From: Ricordea florida
Taxonomy: Eukaryota; Cnidaria; Anthozoa; Corallimorpharia; Ricordeidae
Direction: 5' to 3'
Assembly (NCBI GenBank): GCA_949710005.1
Contig: OX453275.1
Coordinates: 2,935,973-2,999,972, forward strand
Length of the DNA stretch: 64,000 nucleotides
The notes under the pieces are model-generated. The model made no database searches and had not been told where the DNA came from. It was given only the letters and a program-made list of their open reading frames with translations. Positions 1 to 12,008 of this stretch are shown here, piece after piece. Position 1 is the first letter of the stretch; each line of letters begins with the position of its first letter. The position numbers and the translations under genes are program-made.

Positions 1-2447
1 TTAGCTTTAACATCGTTACGGCCAGGGTCTGAAGCAAAAAGTCAGACTGTTCAAAGTCTAATATGCATTTCTTTATTACAATAATATTTTGATATGTTCT
101 ACAGTTATTTTGGATCTGTTTATGGTTATTTATGTAATTATGTATCCTTTCTTCTCTATTTATTTTGTGCGTACTATTCTTTGTTGTCTTTGTATAAGAA
201 GCCCTTTGTGTCTTCTCCAGAGTCTCAGTTTGCAGAGTCAGGTAAAATGACTACCATCATGTAATCGCATTGAACAATAACTTTTCTTGAGTGAAAAATG
301 GGTTATATGATACGGCTAGTGCTTATATGAACAATTCAGAACATGCCGTCTTTTGTTCTTTTCCAGTCAGACGTCTCATTTTGAACCAATTTTACAGTGG
401 AGCAAATCTGCTTTCCATATTTCTATTTTGCTCTCCCAGAATTCTTGAACATTTCATGTACTGAGAAATGATGCACGGAAGGAGCAAAAGTGTAATGAAT
501 TTGTCAAAACGTCCCTTGTTTAGAATGGACACATCAGGCTGATATTGTTTGTTTGCTTGGTCTGTACTGTCACAACCTAATATTCCCCTGCCATTATTGT
601 TATCTGGGCTGTGACAAGTGACTTTCTTTAAATGTATTTGAGATCATTATGAATTTTTAGATGTAATAGCTACTTGTCATCAGCTGACCGATAGTGATTA
701 ATGTTGAACCTTTGCTGTTTCTGAATTTCAAACATGCACGAGGGAACTAGGATGTAAGGGAAAAATGTGTTATTAAAATTATCTCACATTGTATCAGACA
801 GGTACTGACATGTATCCTTTATTGTCTTCATTTAACAGATAAAGAATTCACAGCAGGCATAGTCTTCGCATTGGACTATTCAGCTTATGTCTCTCAGGAA
901 GATATTGTCAAGCAAGTTGACTTTGTTCAGTGCCTGGCTTAAGTAGCTTGAATGTTGCTCCAGGAAAATCCAGGGCTGCTGTAATTACATATGGGGATTC
1001 TGCAATAACAAGGATTAGATTTGATCCACACAATTCAAAACCTTTCACTGTCCGTGGATTGCTGACTAGAGAAACAGTTGGCAGCAAGAGTGGAAGGATA
1101 AGTTTGGCATTAGAAGAGGCAGCCAGTGCTTTTCAGGTTGTAGAATCTGCAAATGTCAGTACACTGAATGGAAATGAGCACAAGAAGCTTCTTTTCCTTA
1201 TCATTGCTGAAAGTGAAAGAGATGGGACAGAATTAGAAGCTTGCATTGTGCAATCAGAGCACCTGAATACCAGAAACGTGCAAATCATGATTGCCCCTGT
1301 TGGGTCACAAATAGATTTTAGAGGGCTTGGGCAGATAGTTAAACGTCCCCAGTGTGTGTTCCCTTTTCTATCATTTGGTGATATGACAGCTTCAAAAGCA
1401 CAGTGCATTGAAGTTGGTGTCAAGACTGCCTTAGGTAAGAATTTTATCCATTTTTCACCACTCTTCCTTCCCAAACTCCGTTTTCCTCTCCCTCCGCCTT
1501 GCTCTCTTTCTCTTACCCTGCCCCTTTCCACTGGCTTTCCTTTGTCCTTTTCTACAAACATTCATTACCTCCTTAAAAACCTTCCCTTTTCATCTCCCTC
1601 CTTCCTTGTTTTTTCCCCACCCCCCATCCCCTCGGGTTTTTTTGCCTTCCTCTTTTTTTCAACTACCTATGCCTGTACTTGTTTGTTTGGCTGCTCTCTC
1701 GCACCCTCCCCACATCATGCCTTTATCTCTTTCTCTTTGTCTAACTTTATTGTAGTTATCATTCTATTCTTCTTTTTTCTGTTTGGCAGATATAGTCGGC
1801 TATGCAAAGAAAAAAGCGATGGCATTCAGTGGCGTAACACCAGAGCATGACCTTTGGGAGAAGATAAGTCATTTATCACTTGTAATGGAAGGAACATGGT
1901 ATTTGCTTTATCAACAGGATGACAAGTTGTCCAAAAAGAGCAAAACTGAAATGAAGAAAGTTAAGAAAGTGAGAAAGAAAGTAAGTTAATCAGTGAGAGT
2001 ATAGATAATTTTCATTCCAAACTTACTTCAGAAAATAGCATAAGTCTTACTGTAGCTGTTTTAGGGCTTCAAGGGGTTGGTAAAAGCTACATGCTAAATT
2101 TTCTTTTAAATTCTGGGCTACCCGATAACGTTAGGATGTCTGACGGTCCATTGCCTTCGGGTCCAGGAGGAAGTCAGACCCCGGTGCCTGTCCGCCTTAA
2201 GTACGGAAATAAAGTGCAGGTGTCTTTACACAAGAAAGTTGTCCGCCAGAAACCTGATGTTTGGTACTCGAACGATGATCTAGGCCCAGACACCCTGGCG
2301 TCTGTGAATAACATAATGAAGGAGAAGTTCATGGAAGTCACGGCCTTAGATGATGCAGCCTTTGTAGAATTTCAGGGGCCTTTCCCAATTTTTCAGTATT
2401 TAAAAGAGAGGAAGTGTTCAAGTTCTGGTCATCTTGTGTTAGACGTC
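1..2447 (+). pseudogene. Inverted, truncated third copy of the vWA-GTPase gene (gene A)
   Basis: Positions 1-838 match intron 2 of gene A copy 1 in reverse (about 20,479 down to 19,635). Positions 839-1,434 match exon 3, the vWA domain, with an intact acceptor and a GTAAG donor. The exon is 596 nt against 594 nt in the good copies: two extra bases near 938 create a stop. Positions 1,435-1,789 are the pyrimidine-rich intron. Exon 4 starts at 1,790 and keeps the P-loop segment (GLQGVGKS) but has about 17 extra A/G-rich bases near 1,960-1,985 that bring in a stop. Homology ends abruptly at 2,447, after the residues VLDV that precede the GTPase DLPG motif. The whole C-terminal half is missing. 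It is opposite in orientation to the two full copies. It cannot make the gene A protein. Confidence 0.85.
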
Positions 2448-3218
2448 TTTCATTCAAGAGTTGTATATTGATACTGTAATTGATAGCAGAGTGATACGCT
2501 GTGTTTGTCAGGACCCCTGTAAGATGTTTTTGTTCTATGTTGTCAGGTATTTGGGTGAGAATAGGATTTCTAGACTGGAAAGCCGAAGTTTGCAAGGGTT
2601 ACCAAGCCTTCAACACTTGTAGCTTTCAAAGCTTTTGAAAGAATCATTAATTAATATTATTGCGTACGCATTCAGTGCAAGTAATTGCAAGGTTCACAGT
2701 TGATTCAGTAATCAATCAAATTTGATTGTACTTCTGATTCCCGCTTACCCCTACCCCTAACCCACCCCCACCCCTACCCCTAAACTAATTAATCATTTTA
2801 AACCAGTGTAGCATCAAATTATGTCTGATCGTCAACCTGGTCGCAATGTGCAATTTTATTTCAACTAAAGGAATTTTTACTGGTTAATACCGTAACAGAG
2901 GCCATATGTCCTAATAGGGTTGACGTGAAGGACATTTAGGGGATAACCTGATAAACTCGGGATGAGCACTAACCGTATGTTTAACTCAAAAATATCTTAT
3001 AACTTCATAAGTGTCTGGCAAATCTATGAAATGTTTTCCTTGTTTCAACAGATTCGTGCAGCACAATGAGATTACAGGAATTCCTCACTACTTCTTCGCT
3101 AACTCCACAGCCCTACGATACATGTTAGTATTCGCGCGTCTTGACTTTCCGCTACCTTACAATCTTCTCCATCTACAGGTATATTACAAACTCACAACAT
3201 GACCAGCTCATTCCCAGT

Positions 3219-3264
3219 TGGCTTGATAGCTCAGTTGGTGGGTTCGAATCCCGTTCAGGCCCGA
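3219..3264 (+). repeat. tRNA-like fragment (SINE head remnant)
   Basis: An A-box-like TAGCTCAGTTGG is followed almost directly by a B-box-like GGTTCGAATCC. The anticodon arm is missing, so this cannot be a working tRNA. The same fragment is at 42,959-43,003 in the second unit. Confidence 0.55.
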
Positions 3265-3498
3265 GCTTTTTTTTTTTCAGGCTTTAATTTCACAGCTGCT
3301 TAAGTTGTGTACATAACTGCGATGATCAATTAATGTCATTATTTACAGTCTTATCTAAGTACTGAATTTATGACTACTGCAAAACGGTTAAAGAAAGAAG
3401 ATTTAGGCGAATTCGGAAAATCATTGTTCGGATGCTCTACCAAATTCAAATCCTTGTAGTACGTTGGATCAGTTGTCCCATGAACGTAGTTTAACAAG

Positions 3499-3560
3499 CC
3501 TCCTATAGTTCAGTGGTAGAGTGTCCGAAAGCCGTAGGTTTGACTCCTATTGAGAGCTTC
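3499..3560 (+). repeat. Degenerate tRNA-derived sequence in a gene B intron
   Basis: TATAGTTCAGTGGTAGAG (A box) and GGTTTGACTCC (weak B box) sit about 35 nt apart, as in a tRNA. The stems do not pair convincingly and the sequence runs into a T-rich stretch, which suggests a SINE head rather than a tRNA gene. It is repeated at 43,234-43,295. Confidence 0.45.
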
Positions 3561-3741
3561 GATTTGTTTTTTCCGAGTTTGCATGTACAAGGGCAGTGCC
3601 GAAAAATACACCTTGTTAAAATTCACCAAGCTCAAAATATACTGCCTTTATTACTTCTCAAATGATTTACTTTGTCTGTTCTCTCATGGTACTTTTTTAG
3701 TATCAAAAAGAAGGACTAATAATAATATGTACATATATTAC

Positions 3742-3772
3742 CAGATGAAGGTCGGCGTATACGGGTGAAACG
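3742..3772 (+). other. Hammerhead-like core remnant, copy 1
   Basis: CAGATGA, a short GGTC...GGGT arm and GAAACG resemble the hammerhead signature CUGANGA / stem II / GAAAC found in Penelope-like element terminal repeats. The U of CUGA is replaced by A, so it is probably inactive. The second unit has CAGACGA at 43,478-43,507. Confidence 0.3.
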
Positions 3773-5701
3773 TAGGTGACTCAGAAAAGAGATCTGTGTA
3801 TTGTCATTTATGATACTTTATTCATATTATTTCAAACCAGCGTGGGTTCGAACGATGTCTGATGACGAAGTCCTTTTAAGAAAATTGCCTGTGTTGATGG
3901 TCTATCAGTTTGGGGGACACTTTTCTATTTTTTGTCCCTAGTTTCATGAACAACAACAACCTAACCCTAGTTGGACCCCACACATTTGCCGGCGCATCAA
4001 AACTCGATATATTGTAAGTATTCTAATATTTGTATAGGAAGAAATATTTAATTATAACTGAAGGGTCGTTCACTGAAACGTTTAACAGTCTGCACATCTA
4101 GTTATAAAAGACTTGAAGATGAAGATTGTCGAACTGGAAGAAATTGTGTCGTTTCACTTCGTTATGAAACTTGCAGTCATACCCCGTATGGTCTCTGAGA
4201 TTTTTAAGACAAGTTCTACTGGAACTTAATGGTACAAAGCACTAACTCTTAGCTTGCCATAAAATAACTCATTTGGAAGTTTAATAAGTGCATGGCACAA
4301 GCGACAAGCGGGAAGAAACGAGAATGGACGAGACAGTAACGATTATTTTTTTTAACCTCTGGGTAGCAGAGTTTTTCCTTCCTCAAAATCCCTCACTTAA
4401 AATAATACCTAAAAGTTTGTATCTATAATAATCATTTATTTGTCTTAGAAAAGTTTACTAAGTTTTTTTATTTTCCAGAACGCTTTCTAACAATTTACAG
4501 CTGGCGGATTTGGAAGCGAATTCGTTTAACTACGATGACTACAGAAATTTGTCTCTCATGTGAGTTCCGTTTCCTGCATCGAGTTATCTTCCTAAAACAG
4601 ATATATTCCAGTAATAAACAATGTTATTATTTAATCTTATTGTTTACCAATCCACAGCAACCCAATGATTGCATTGTAAACAGTCAAACGCGGCTGGTGA
4701 TTCACAAAATACGACAATGACGCCGAGAAATGCAACAAGTACTCCTACTTTACTGCCACTATATATTTTGGTTTAATCTTCAAACTTGAAATTTTCAATT
4801 TCTAACGTTTCCATTCCATTTCAAAAAAAGCTTTGCTGTTTTACTATCACGTCTCCCAGCCTGAAAACTTGGAAAGTGGTCATTTCAAGTTGTTGTCGAA
4901 AACAAAGAAAACAAAGAAGGAGAACAGACTGTGTTTTGCACTTTCAGTTTACTTCAGTGTGGTTGATTAACGCCATCTAGTGGCCGGCGTCCTATCGTCA
5001 TCGCTATTGGCTGTGTTACGTAAACTTTCTATTATTCCACGGGCAACTTACCACTGCTGTGTTTTTTTGTTGCAGATACATTCTACAGACAGCACTTGGA
5101 CGGATCAAAACGGAAAGTTTCAACAAACACAGGAAAGTTGGAATCGTGATGTGAGTTCAAACATTTGCAATGATACTACGACCACGCTATTTCATGTCTT
5201 CATTTCCCCTCCGGTGGGGTAAAATAACAAAAAGTTTTGATTTCTTTTTCTGTCTTGAAACCTCGCAGCTCTCCAACGAACAAACAATACCCACTCCACA
5301 TTCCCGACGATGAGAGACTTCGGGAGGGTCTGGGAAGGAATGGATTTGAATGCGCTGGTTCCGTTTGCACACCGTGCCATTTTGGGACCTACCAAAAGCG
5401 CATAAATAATACCTTTGTCTGCCAGCCGTGTCCGGCAGGTAAGTGTTTGATCTCGGCCTTATGTGAACAGTACTAGCGCGGTGATCCCAAAAAAAACATA
5501 TGGCAGGGTTCTAGCTTTTGCCACATTTCAGCACACTGAGCATGCGCAGTTGCACACGTCGATCAGGTTTATGTATCCAGGAAATAAGTGGTCGCGCATA
5601 AGACCGATCGAGTTTTTCCACGGGGAGTAGTAAATAAATAAACTTCCGAATTAACAATGTAAATGTCGGTTGACGAATATCTAAACATATCAAGGACGTT
5701 A

Positions 5702-6231
5702 GGGACTGAGTAATAATTATCAGGAGGTGGGGCTGAAAAAATGAGCTTCGATCAAAGTGGAAATTATTATGTAGTCCCCCTTGTTCGCAAAAACAGAATT
5801 AGTTCAGCCCCCTCCCCTTGATACATTTTACTACCCCCCTCCCTCCACTCTACCACAACCACTGTCACCGCCCCCCCATGCTATTGGTATGTCTACCATA
5901 TATTGTAAGGAATATGAGTACTCCTTAAATACATGAGCTTGGCAAAATTGTTCAGCGTTACAAATACCTGAATTTACTTCTTCTCACATAATGTAATATA
6001 GTCGACTGCTGCATATGATACAAATAACACCTCGTAAGAATGTTCGATAAAACTACCCATTTCCAAGCTGTCCGACGCATCGAAACATAAAATGAAAGTT
6101 AGCGCTCCCCTGTGATGACAGTAATTTTAATTTGAGCCCCACCCCTATCTTGGTATTATTTTTACTTGATGCCCCCCCCCCGTCCCTTCATATATTTTCA
6201 ACCCCCCTCCTGATAATTATTGCACAGTCCC
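5702..6231. mobile_element. 530-bp MITE with inverted ends in a gene B intron, copy 1
   Basis: The left end reads GGGACTG then TAATAATTATCAGGAGG. The right end is its near reverse complement, CCTCCTGATAATTATTGCACAGTCCC. The interior is C-rich and non-coding. The same insertion is at 45,439-45,968, so it predates the duplication. I could not define a convincing target-site duplication. Confidence 0.6.
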
Positions 6232-6424
6232 GTAAGTTGCGATGAGTTCAAGAACGTATAACCCCCTTTACTTAATAAATAAATAATAATAACCCCCTTT
6301 ACAGTGGAATGTTATTTTTACCAAATCGTGAACGAAAAACATTTAGAAAAAAATTCGCAGTTAAATCCTTATCATCTTGAGAAACCCAAATGTACTATTG
6401 ATGTAAACTATCAAGAGTGTTAAC

Positions 6425-6450
6425 CTCAAATAAAGGCACTATCTGTTCAT

Positions 6451-6493
<43 letters not shown>

Positions 6494-6770
6494 TATATTT
6501 AACCTAACTTGGACGTCCTCTTGGGAAGGTCGAGTGAAAGATTATCAAAGAATGACTTTAATTGGATTGCATTTTAGTTTAGTACAAAAGCTAAATGCGA
6601 CCGCACTCAAATAAAGGCACTATCTGTTCATTTATTTATTTATTTATTTATTTATATATTTAACCTAACTTGGACGTCCTCTTGGGAAGGTCGAGTGAAA
6701 GATTATCAAAGAATGACTTTAATTGGATTGCATTTTAGTTTAGTACAAAAGCTAAATGCGACCGCACTCA
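6425..6770 (+). repeat. Tandem duplication of about 175 bp with (ATTT)n, copy 1
   Basis: Two head-to-tail units (6,425-6,605 and 6,606-6,770) each start CTCAAATAAAGGC, contain an (ATTT)n tract and end in CTAAATGCGACCGCACTCAA. The second unit runs into the cysteine-rich exon of gene B, so the exon's acceptor and first codons exist twice. The same doublet lies at 46,163-46,488 with shorter ATTT tracts. Confidence 0.75.
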
Positions 6771-7385
6771 ACAACAGGGTCATTAAGAGGGACTGTCCTC
6801 AATACTGTTACTCAACCAACACCGGCCCGTCTATAACTAACTCTATAACATCCTCTTTGATGACAGGAGGGTTCTACCAGAACACAGTTGGTCATTTCGG
6901 ACCCCTTGCAGGACGTACTGGCTGTTTAGCGTGTCCCAGGGGGACTTATGTGGAGATGGACAAAATACCGGGGAAACATCAGTACACGTGCCGAGTGTGT
7001 CCGGCCGGTATGTCATTCAATCTGATTTTTCATGGAATAGAAAGAAAAGATCCTTTTATCGTGAGCTAAGCCTTTTTCCTGTGTGATCAAACGCAGCTCC
7101 CTTAAAGCTCTAATTTCATTCGACCTCTACACGGCACAGCACTTTTGTTTTCAGACTGTTTGATTTCTTTTTTTTTTTTTTTTTTTTTGGTGCGTTCCAT
7201 CGTACCTGCTTTGTCGTCTAGATTAGCCTAGAGAGCACTTTTACATAGATTTAATAACATTCAAATGCTCGATGGAATTGCTGACGAAATGTTCTTTTAA
7301 ATTCACTGAAAATGTGCAATCGATTATGCGAGAATGATCAATCCCATTTACTATTTTGTACAAGTTTGCGGAAGTTCTTCCTCTG

Positions 7386-7494
7386 GGCCCTGGTTATGGG
7401 AGCCGATCAGCACTAACTCAGGATTAAATCGTTACTGAGGTTTAATGCCTTACCGTGGATCAGCACTTATCGGCTTTGTAGGGACCGGGCTTTG
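7386..7494. mobile_element. Small imperfect inverted-repeat MITE in a gene B intron
   Basis: GCCCTGGTTATGGGAGCCGATCAGCACT is mirrored with mismatches by AGCACTTATCGGCTTTGTAGGGACCGGGC. The element is about 110 bp and non-coding, with an equivalent in the second unit near 47,105-47,213. Confidence 0.45.
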
Positions 7495-7573
7495 ATTAGG
7501 TTGAGCCAGCCTGTTTTGTTAGGGTCATTTTGTCTAGATATCATAGTTTACACGTATATGACCCACATATAAT

Positions 7574-7665
7574 TACAATCAAAGCTCTCCTTGCGACCAC
7601 TCTCGTAAGCAACCAGCTCTGGTTACGAATTTCCGAGGGGGTCGCTTACGAGAGCTTCGACTGTA
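7574..7665. mobile_element. 92-bp hairpin MITE, copy 1
   Basis: TACAATCAAAGCTCTCC at the left mirrors GAGAGCTTCGACTGTA at the right, with GCGACC/GGTCGC further in. TA at both ends would fit a Tc1/mariner-like family, but this is inference. The same insertion is at 47,292-47,383. Confidence 0.6.
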
Positions 7666-10600
7666 CTGTTGATTTTACATAAATATCGTCCTTCCCTAAG
7701 GCTCGAAGACCGACGAGTGGTCCAGTTACCGAGGTTGTTTTTGCATCGATTCGTTCTACCGGAGAGGCCGATTTAGCCGTTGCGAGGCGTGTCCCAAAGG
7801 AGTGCGCGGGATCCTTTGTAACGAAACAATGCTTGTGAAGGAAGGCTATTGGTGGAGATTCAGAGACCACAATGAAAGCTGGGAATACCAGCGCTTCGTG
7901 GACGCCCTAATGGTCCCTGATGAACATTATAACCCCAACGATGTTGATTTCTCGGGAGAATTCCCCAAGGCCTATCCGTGTCCTAAGGCAGCTTCCTGTC
8001 TAGGACTACTGAACTCTGTCAGGAAACCCTGCCAGACAGGGTATGGAGGGCCACTTTGTGAGGTACGTTCAGTGGAGGAGGGTGAGGAAGAGTTATTCAA
8101 AGGATCCATTGGCTTTCGGCTAAATAAGGTCATTAGGGCATAAATCGCAGGCGGTTACCACTACCCCTTCCATATAAATGAAATGTCGCATCCCCCCTGT
8201 AAATGGCATACACCATCACCTCTCCTGTGGATGAACTACCACCACCTCTCCCCTGTGAGTAACATATCACTCTAACTTCTCCATGGAGGAAGTATCACCA
8301 CCCCTACTCCGTGAATAAAAAATCACTACCCCTCCTCCGTGAATGAGAAAATAGCCAGCGTCAATAGTAAACTTCCGGGTACAGGTCTAATTTTCTTACA
8401 GCGGGTTTCAATTTATACAATCTATCTATCTGAAAGATCATGTAACATGCAGATTTTTGTTAAATAATTTGTTCCCTTGTATGCCAGCTATATTTTCTGT
8501 ACGGCATAACTATAAGGTCGTATTAGGTTCACAAGGAATCAAATCTCGAAATTTGCCAAATGCCCCACTCTACCCTGGCTGATTGCTCAAGTGTCTGTTA
8601 TTTCCCTGGTCATATTCGTTCTTATCTTCATTCTTGTACGAGACGAGAAGAAGGCTAGGAGCAAAGAAAGGACGCTGTCTGATGTAGTGCTGGCTCGATT
8701 GAAAATTATTATCGGCTTTTACCAGGTAAAACCGCCAAAAGATTATCAAAACAACAAAAGGAAAGTGATAACAATACATGGTCGTCGCCACGAATTTAGC
8801 AAATACTGGGTTCACCCCCGCCGCAGTTCGAGCTCGCGAAAGAATTACGAGAAAAACTGAAGTTGGAAATGCATTAATTTAGAGATATTTGTTTGTTAAA
8901 AATAGAAAAAAGTACGAGAAGATAAGAGGTTTTAAGTTTGGTTCAAAATAGAGGGGTATTCAAAACAACAGATACTGCGACGTTCGGTTGCATGCATCCA
9001 TCGCTGAATTTGCCACAATATTCCTGACATCAAAATTGTTCTCGTACCTGAAGGTCACGGCGGGAACACTGGATGCCTTTTCGTATGTTCAGTGGCCCGA
9101 AGCGCTGCTTCAACTGAGTAACTACGCCAAATTTGTGCAACTGAATCTGGTGCAGATTGCTCCGCTTCACTGTTTCAGAGACAACCTCAAGATGAACGCT
9201 TATGTAGGACTGTTCCTCACTGTGGCTTTGAATGTTGGAGCTATTATTGTCGCTTTCGTTTATTATCAAGTGAAGAAAATATTCACCAGGTAAGACTCCG
9301 CTGACAACAATTCCTATAGACCCCTCTTCAAAGGAGATAGGAATGGCGCGCAATTCCGGGACTGACCTCAAATGGTTTGAACTCGATTGACTCAAAAAGC
9401 AACCCTAAAATTTATAGATGAACAGGTAAATGGAAAATTGCAATATTTTACCGGGATTTTAACTTACCCTGGAATGGTTTTCTTTGCTCCTGGTGGAATT
9501 GGAACTGACCTTATTCCTTTGTACATTTTGGTTTCTCAAGCAGACAAATTCATGCTTGCATGCACTCTTTTTAAATGAACAAGACAAACGATCAAATCTC
9601 CTGAGTACCATCACAAGATCTGTATTGGGAAAACAAAACGTACAAGCGAATAAGGTCTATAAAGAAACATTTACTTTGGAGGAGGAAAGAAACTTGCGAA
9701 AAGTGAAGAGTGCCCGGACAAAGACCAGGCCAAGGCAAGGAATAAAAAACCAACCAGAAACTATGACTATTGGTACTCCTTAAAAATTGTTGAACGTAGT
9801 TTCTTCTGCCATTACAGAATAAAGGAGGACATGACTGATAAAGAAAAAGAAGAAGAAATCTCACACAGCAAAGAGCACTGTTATCGCAGTGCATTCTTGG
9901 TAATGTTTATTACATTCCCTGAAGCAAGTTCCCGGATCCTGCGCATGCTTCCTCCAGCATGCCAGCAGATCTGCCAGGTTGGTGTTTAACTGAGTATACC
10001 GATAACCAACGTCTAAACCAGGAGTCAATTCAATAAAATCTATGCAAATATAATATACAGAGGAAGCTATTATTTTCAAATTTTGAAACAATGGCTACAC
10101 TTGTAAATTACACTTGTAATTTGCATTTTTTTTTGGTTGTTTTGCACTTACGTTAAGCATTATGATCCGTCTCTTTTTTTGTCCATTTCAGGACGTAGCT
10201 ATGAAGGATTGTACCTACTACCTGAAGATGGACTACAGTGTTAAATGCTTCGACAAAACGTACAATAAGTACGTTAACGCGGCATACTTTGGCTCGATAT
10301 ATCCAGTGCTTTTTCCTTTCTTTATTGTGGTGGTGCTTTATTGGTTCTACTACCGACCGCAGATCAAAAACCGCGATAAAAACCCTGAACCAGAGCGGTA
10401 TGAGATTGTCGAGGGCATGCGCTTTATTTACGAGAACTACAGCGAGCGCTGCTGGTACTGGGAAATAGTTGAAACGGTCAGGAAGTTGATTCTCACTTCC
10501 GGTCTAGCGTTGATTGGTGCCGAGGGACGTACGTACATCGGAATGGCAGCAATGGCGTCTGGCTTCTATGCTGTTGCACATGCGCAGGCCCGCCCAATTC

Positions 10601-11204
10601 CAGACAAGTTTGAGCACCTCTTACAGCTGGCTTCTCTTGTGGCGACGTTTTTCAACTTGAGTGTTGGCGTTCTTTTACGAATACCATCCGAAATGGTGAA
10701 CTACTCAATCGAGAAGGACAAAGATTCCCTTGGGGTCACTGTGCTTTTGGTCACCGCTAATGTCCTGGTGACCGGATTGATAGTTAGTAAGTAAAGATTT
10801 CTGTATTTCATTGATCGTAATTATTCATCAAGTGACTTTTGTTTGCAACCATCACTCAAGTGACATCAGTTGCAACCATCCATCGGCCTATGTACTGGGC
10901 TATTGGCTGCCCAAATTGCATAAAAAGATAATTTACGGGATTAGACGTTAGCATACTGGTTAAATGTTGCTATTTTTCTATTATTTTCAGTCCGTTACCT
11001 GGTGTCGCTGGGTCAAAGTCTTTACGCAGTAATCAAGAACCCACAGTGCAACTGGGAATGCTGTCTGAGCGTGATTTTATCGGTGCAGGACGCTGGCTCG
11101 AATCTTACGGGCGTCGGTGGTGATATGGGAGGTCAGGATTTCAAGGGTAATCTTGCTCAAGGGAACGACTTCACGGTAAAACAGACATGCCCATGCGTAA
11201 AACC

Positions 11205-11240
11205 AATGATAATGATAATGATAATAATAATAACTTTATT
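11205..11240 (-). repeat. (AATGAT)n/(AAT)n microsatellite, probable LINE 3' tail
   Basis: AATGATAATGATAATAATAATAACTTTATT reads, on the minus strand, like the AATAAA plus ATT-repeat tail of an L2/CR1 element. It lies in the last intron of gene B. The matching tract is at 50,990-51,030. Confidence 0.45.
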
Positions 11241-11394
11241 TTCGTGTCAACATGTTCTCGGTAAAAGCATGTTCATTCTAAGACGAATTACATTGAATCA
11301 GTCTGAAAGAGATGTACGATAATTGAAAAGTGTGGATTCATTATTGCAAGGCTAAGTCTTTGGTTCGTTTTACGTATTCAAAATTGAAGACTGC

Positions 11395-11490
11395 ACATGG
11401 CTCGTATATGCTCGTATATGACATGTATAAGACTCGTACGTGCTTGTAAATGACCCGTTTGTGACTCGTTTGTACTCGTATACTCGTGAG
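11395..11490 (+). repeat. Degenerate 11-bp minisatellite (ACTCGTATATG-like)
   Basis: Imperfect repeats of CTCGTATATG / GACTCGTTTGT occur in the last intron of gene B. One unit fewer is present at the equivalent place in copy 2 (51,190-51,272). Confidence 0.5.
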
Positions 11491-12008
11491 AGAGTCGACA
11501 GTTGCAATACGAAGTCGTATGTCAACTGTATATACTCATAAAAGACAATGGAAAGGTTCATTTTCTTTTGCTTCAGGTTCCCACAATGGGAAGCACGGTT
11601 GGTGACATAGGGATCTTAGACTTGGGAGTGGAAAACCAGGGAGCCGACGAAAACGAGGAAGAGAAAACTAAAAGGAAGGAAGACATTGAGAAAAAACCAG
11701 CAGATAGCTCTGGGTATGATGATGGTGACTCACAGGAAGGATCGGTTAGCCCGACCACTTCAGAAAGTCCGAGGTTAGACAAACCTTGCCCTTCGATAGA
11801 CAGCCCAGACAGCACGCCAAAAGGTACGGAACAAGACGACAGCACTGATGAGAAAACGGAGAGCTTAAGTCATGGCAAGGAAACTTCATTAGAGAAGCAG
11901 AGTGGAGTTCCAGAGGTGAAGATCAACGGTGAAGATCAACGGCTACAAACTGCCGTTGGATCACCCGGTTGCCGCTTCCAACCCAGCCCTCGACACCAAA
12001 GATATTGA

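Larger units (their letters stand above)
2547..12008 (+). pseudogene. Gene B copy 1: decayed LRR / cysteine-rich / polytopic membrane protein gene
   Basis: Exons by homology to the intact copy at 35,257-51,933: 2,547-2,618, 3,052-3,123, 3,942-4,013, 4,479-4,559, 4,658-4,675, 5,076-5,150, 5,269-5,438, 6,744-7,007, 7,701-8,062, remnant 8,556-8,725, 9,054-9,289, 9,818-9,977, 10,192-10,786, 10,991-11,175, 11,577-12,008. The 72-nt exons each encode one LRR in phase 2. Three lesions are visible. Two LRR exons are absent near 2,760. About 58 bp around 8,555 are deleted, removing the acceptor and first 14 codons of the exon for the first membrane segment. A GTGAAGATCAACG duplication near 11,917-11,942 shifts the last exon, replacing the final residues with an unrelated 20-odd residues ending at 12,008. 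The first LRR exons seen in copy 2 are also missing, because gene A debris lies directly upstream. Most other splice sites survive, so transcription is possible. Confidence 0.72.

Noticed and set aside
930-1850. 306-codon plus-strand frame over the left gene A fragment
   Set aside because: It starts after the frameshift, reads through the pyrimidine-rich intron as low-complexity S/F/P residues, and ends shortly after the exon 4 acceptor. It is not a real protein.
3219-3264. tRNA gene
   Set aside because: The A and B boxes are too close and there is no anticodon arm, so this is a SINE-head remnant.
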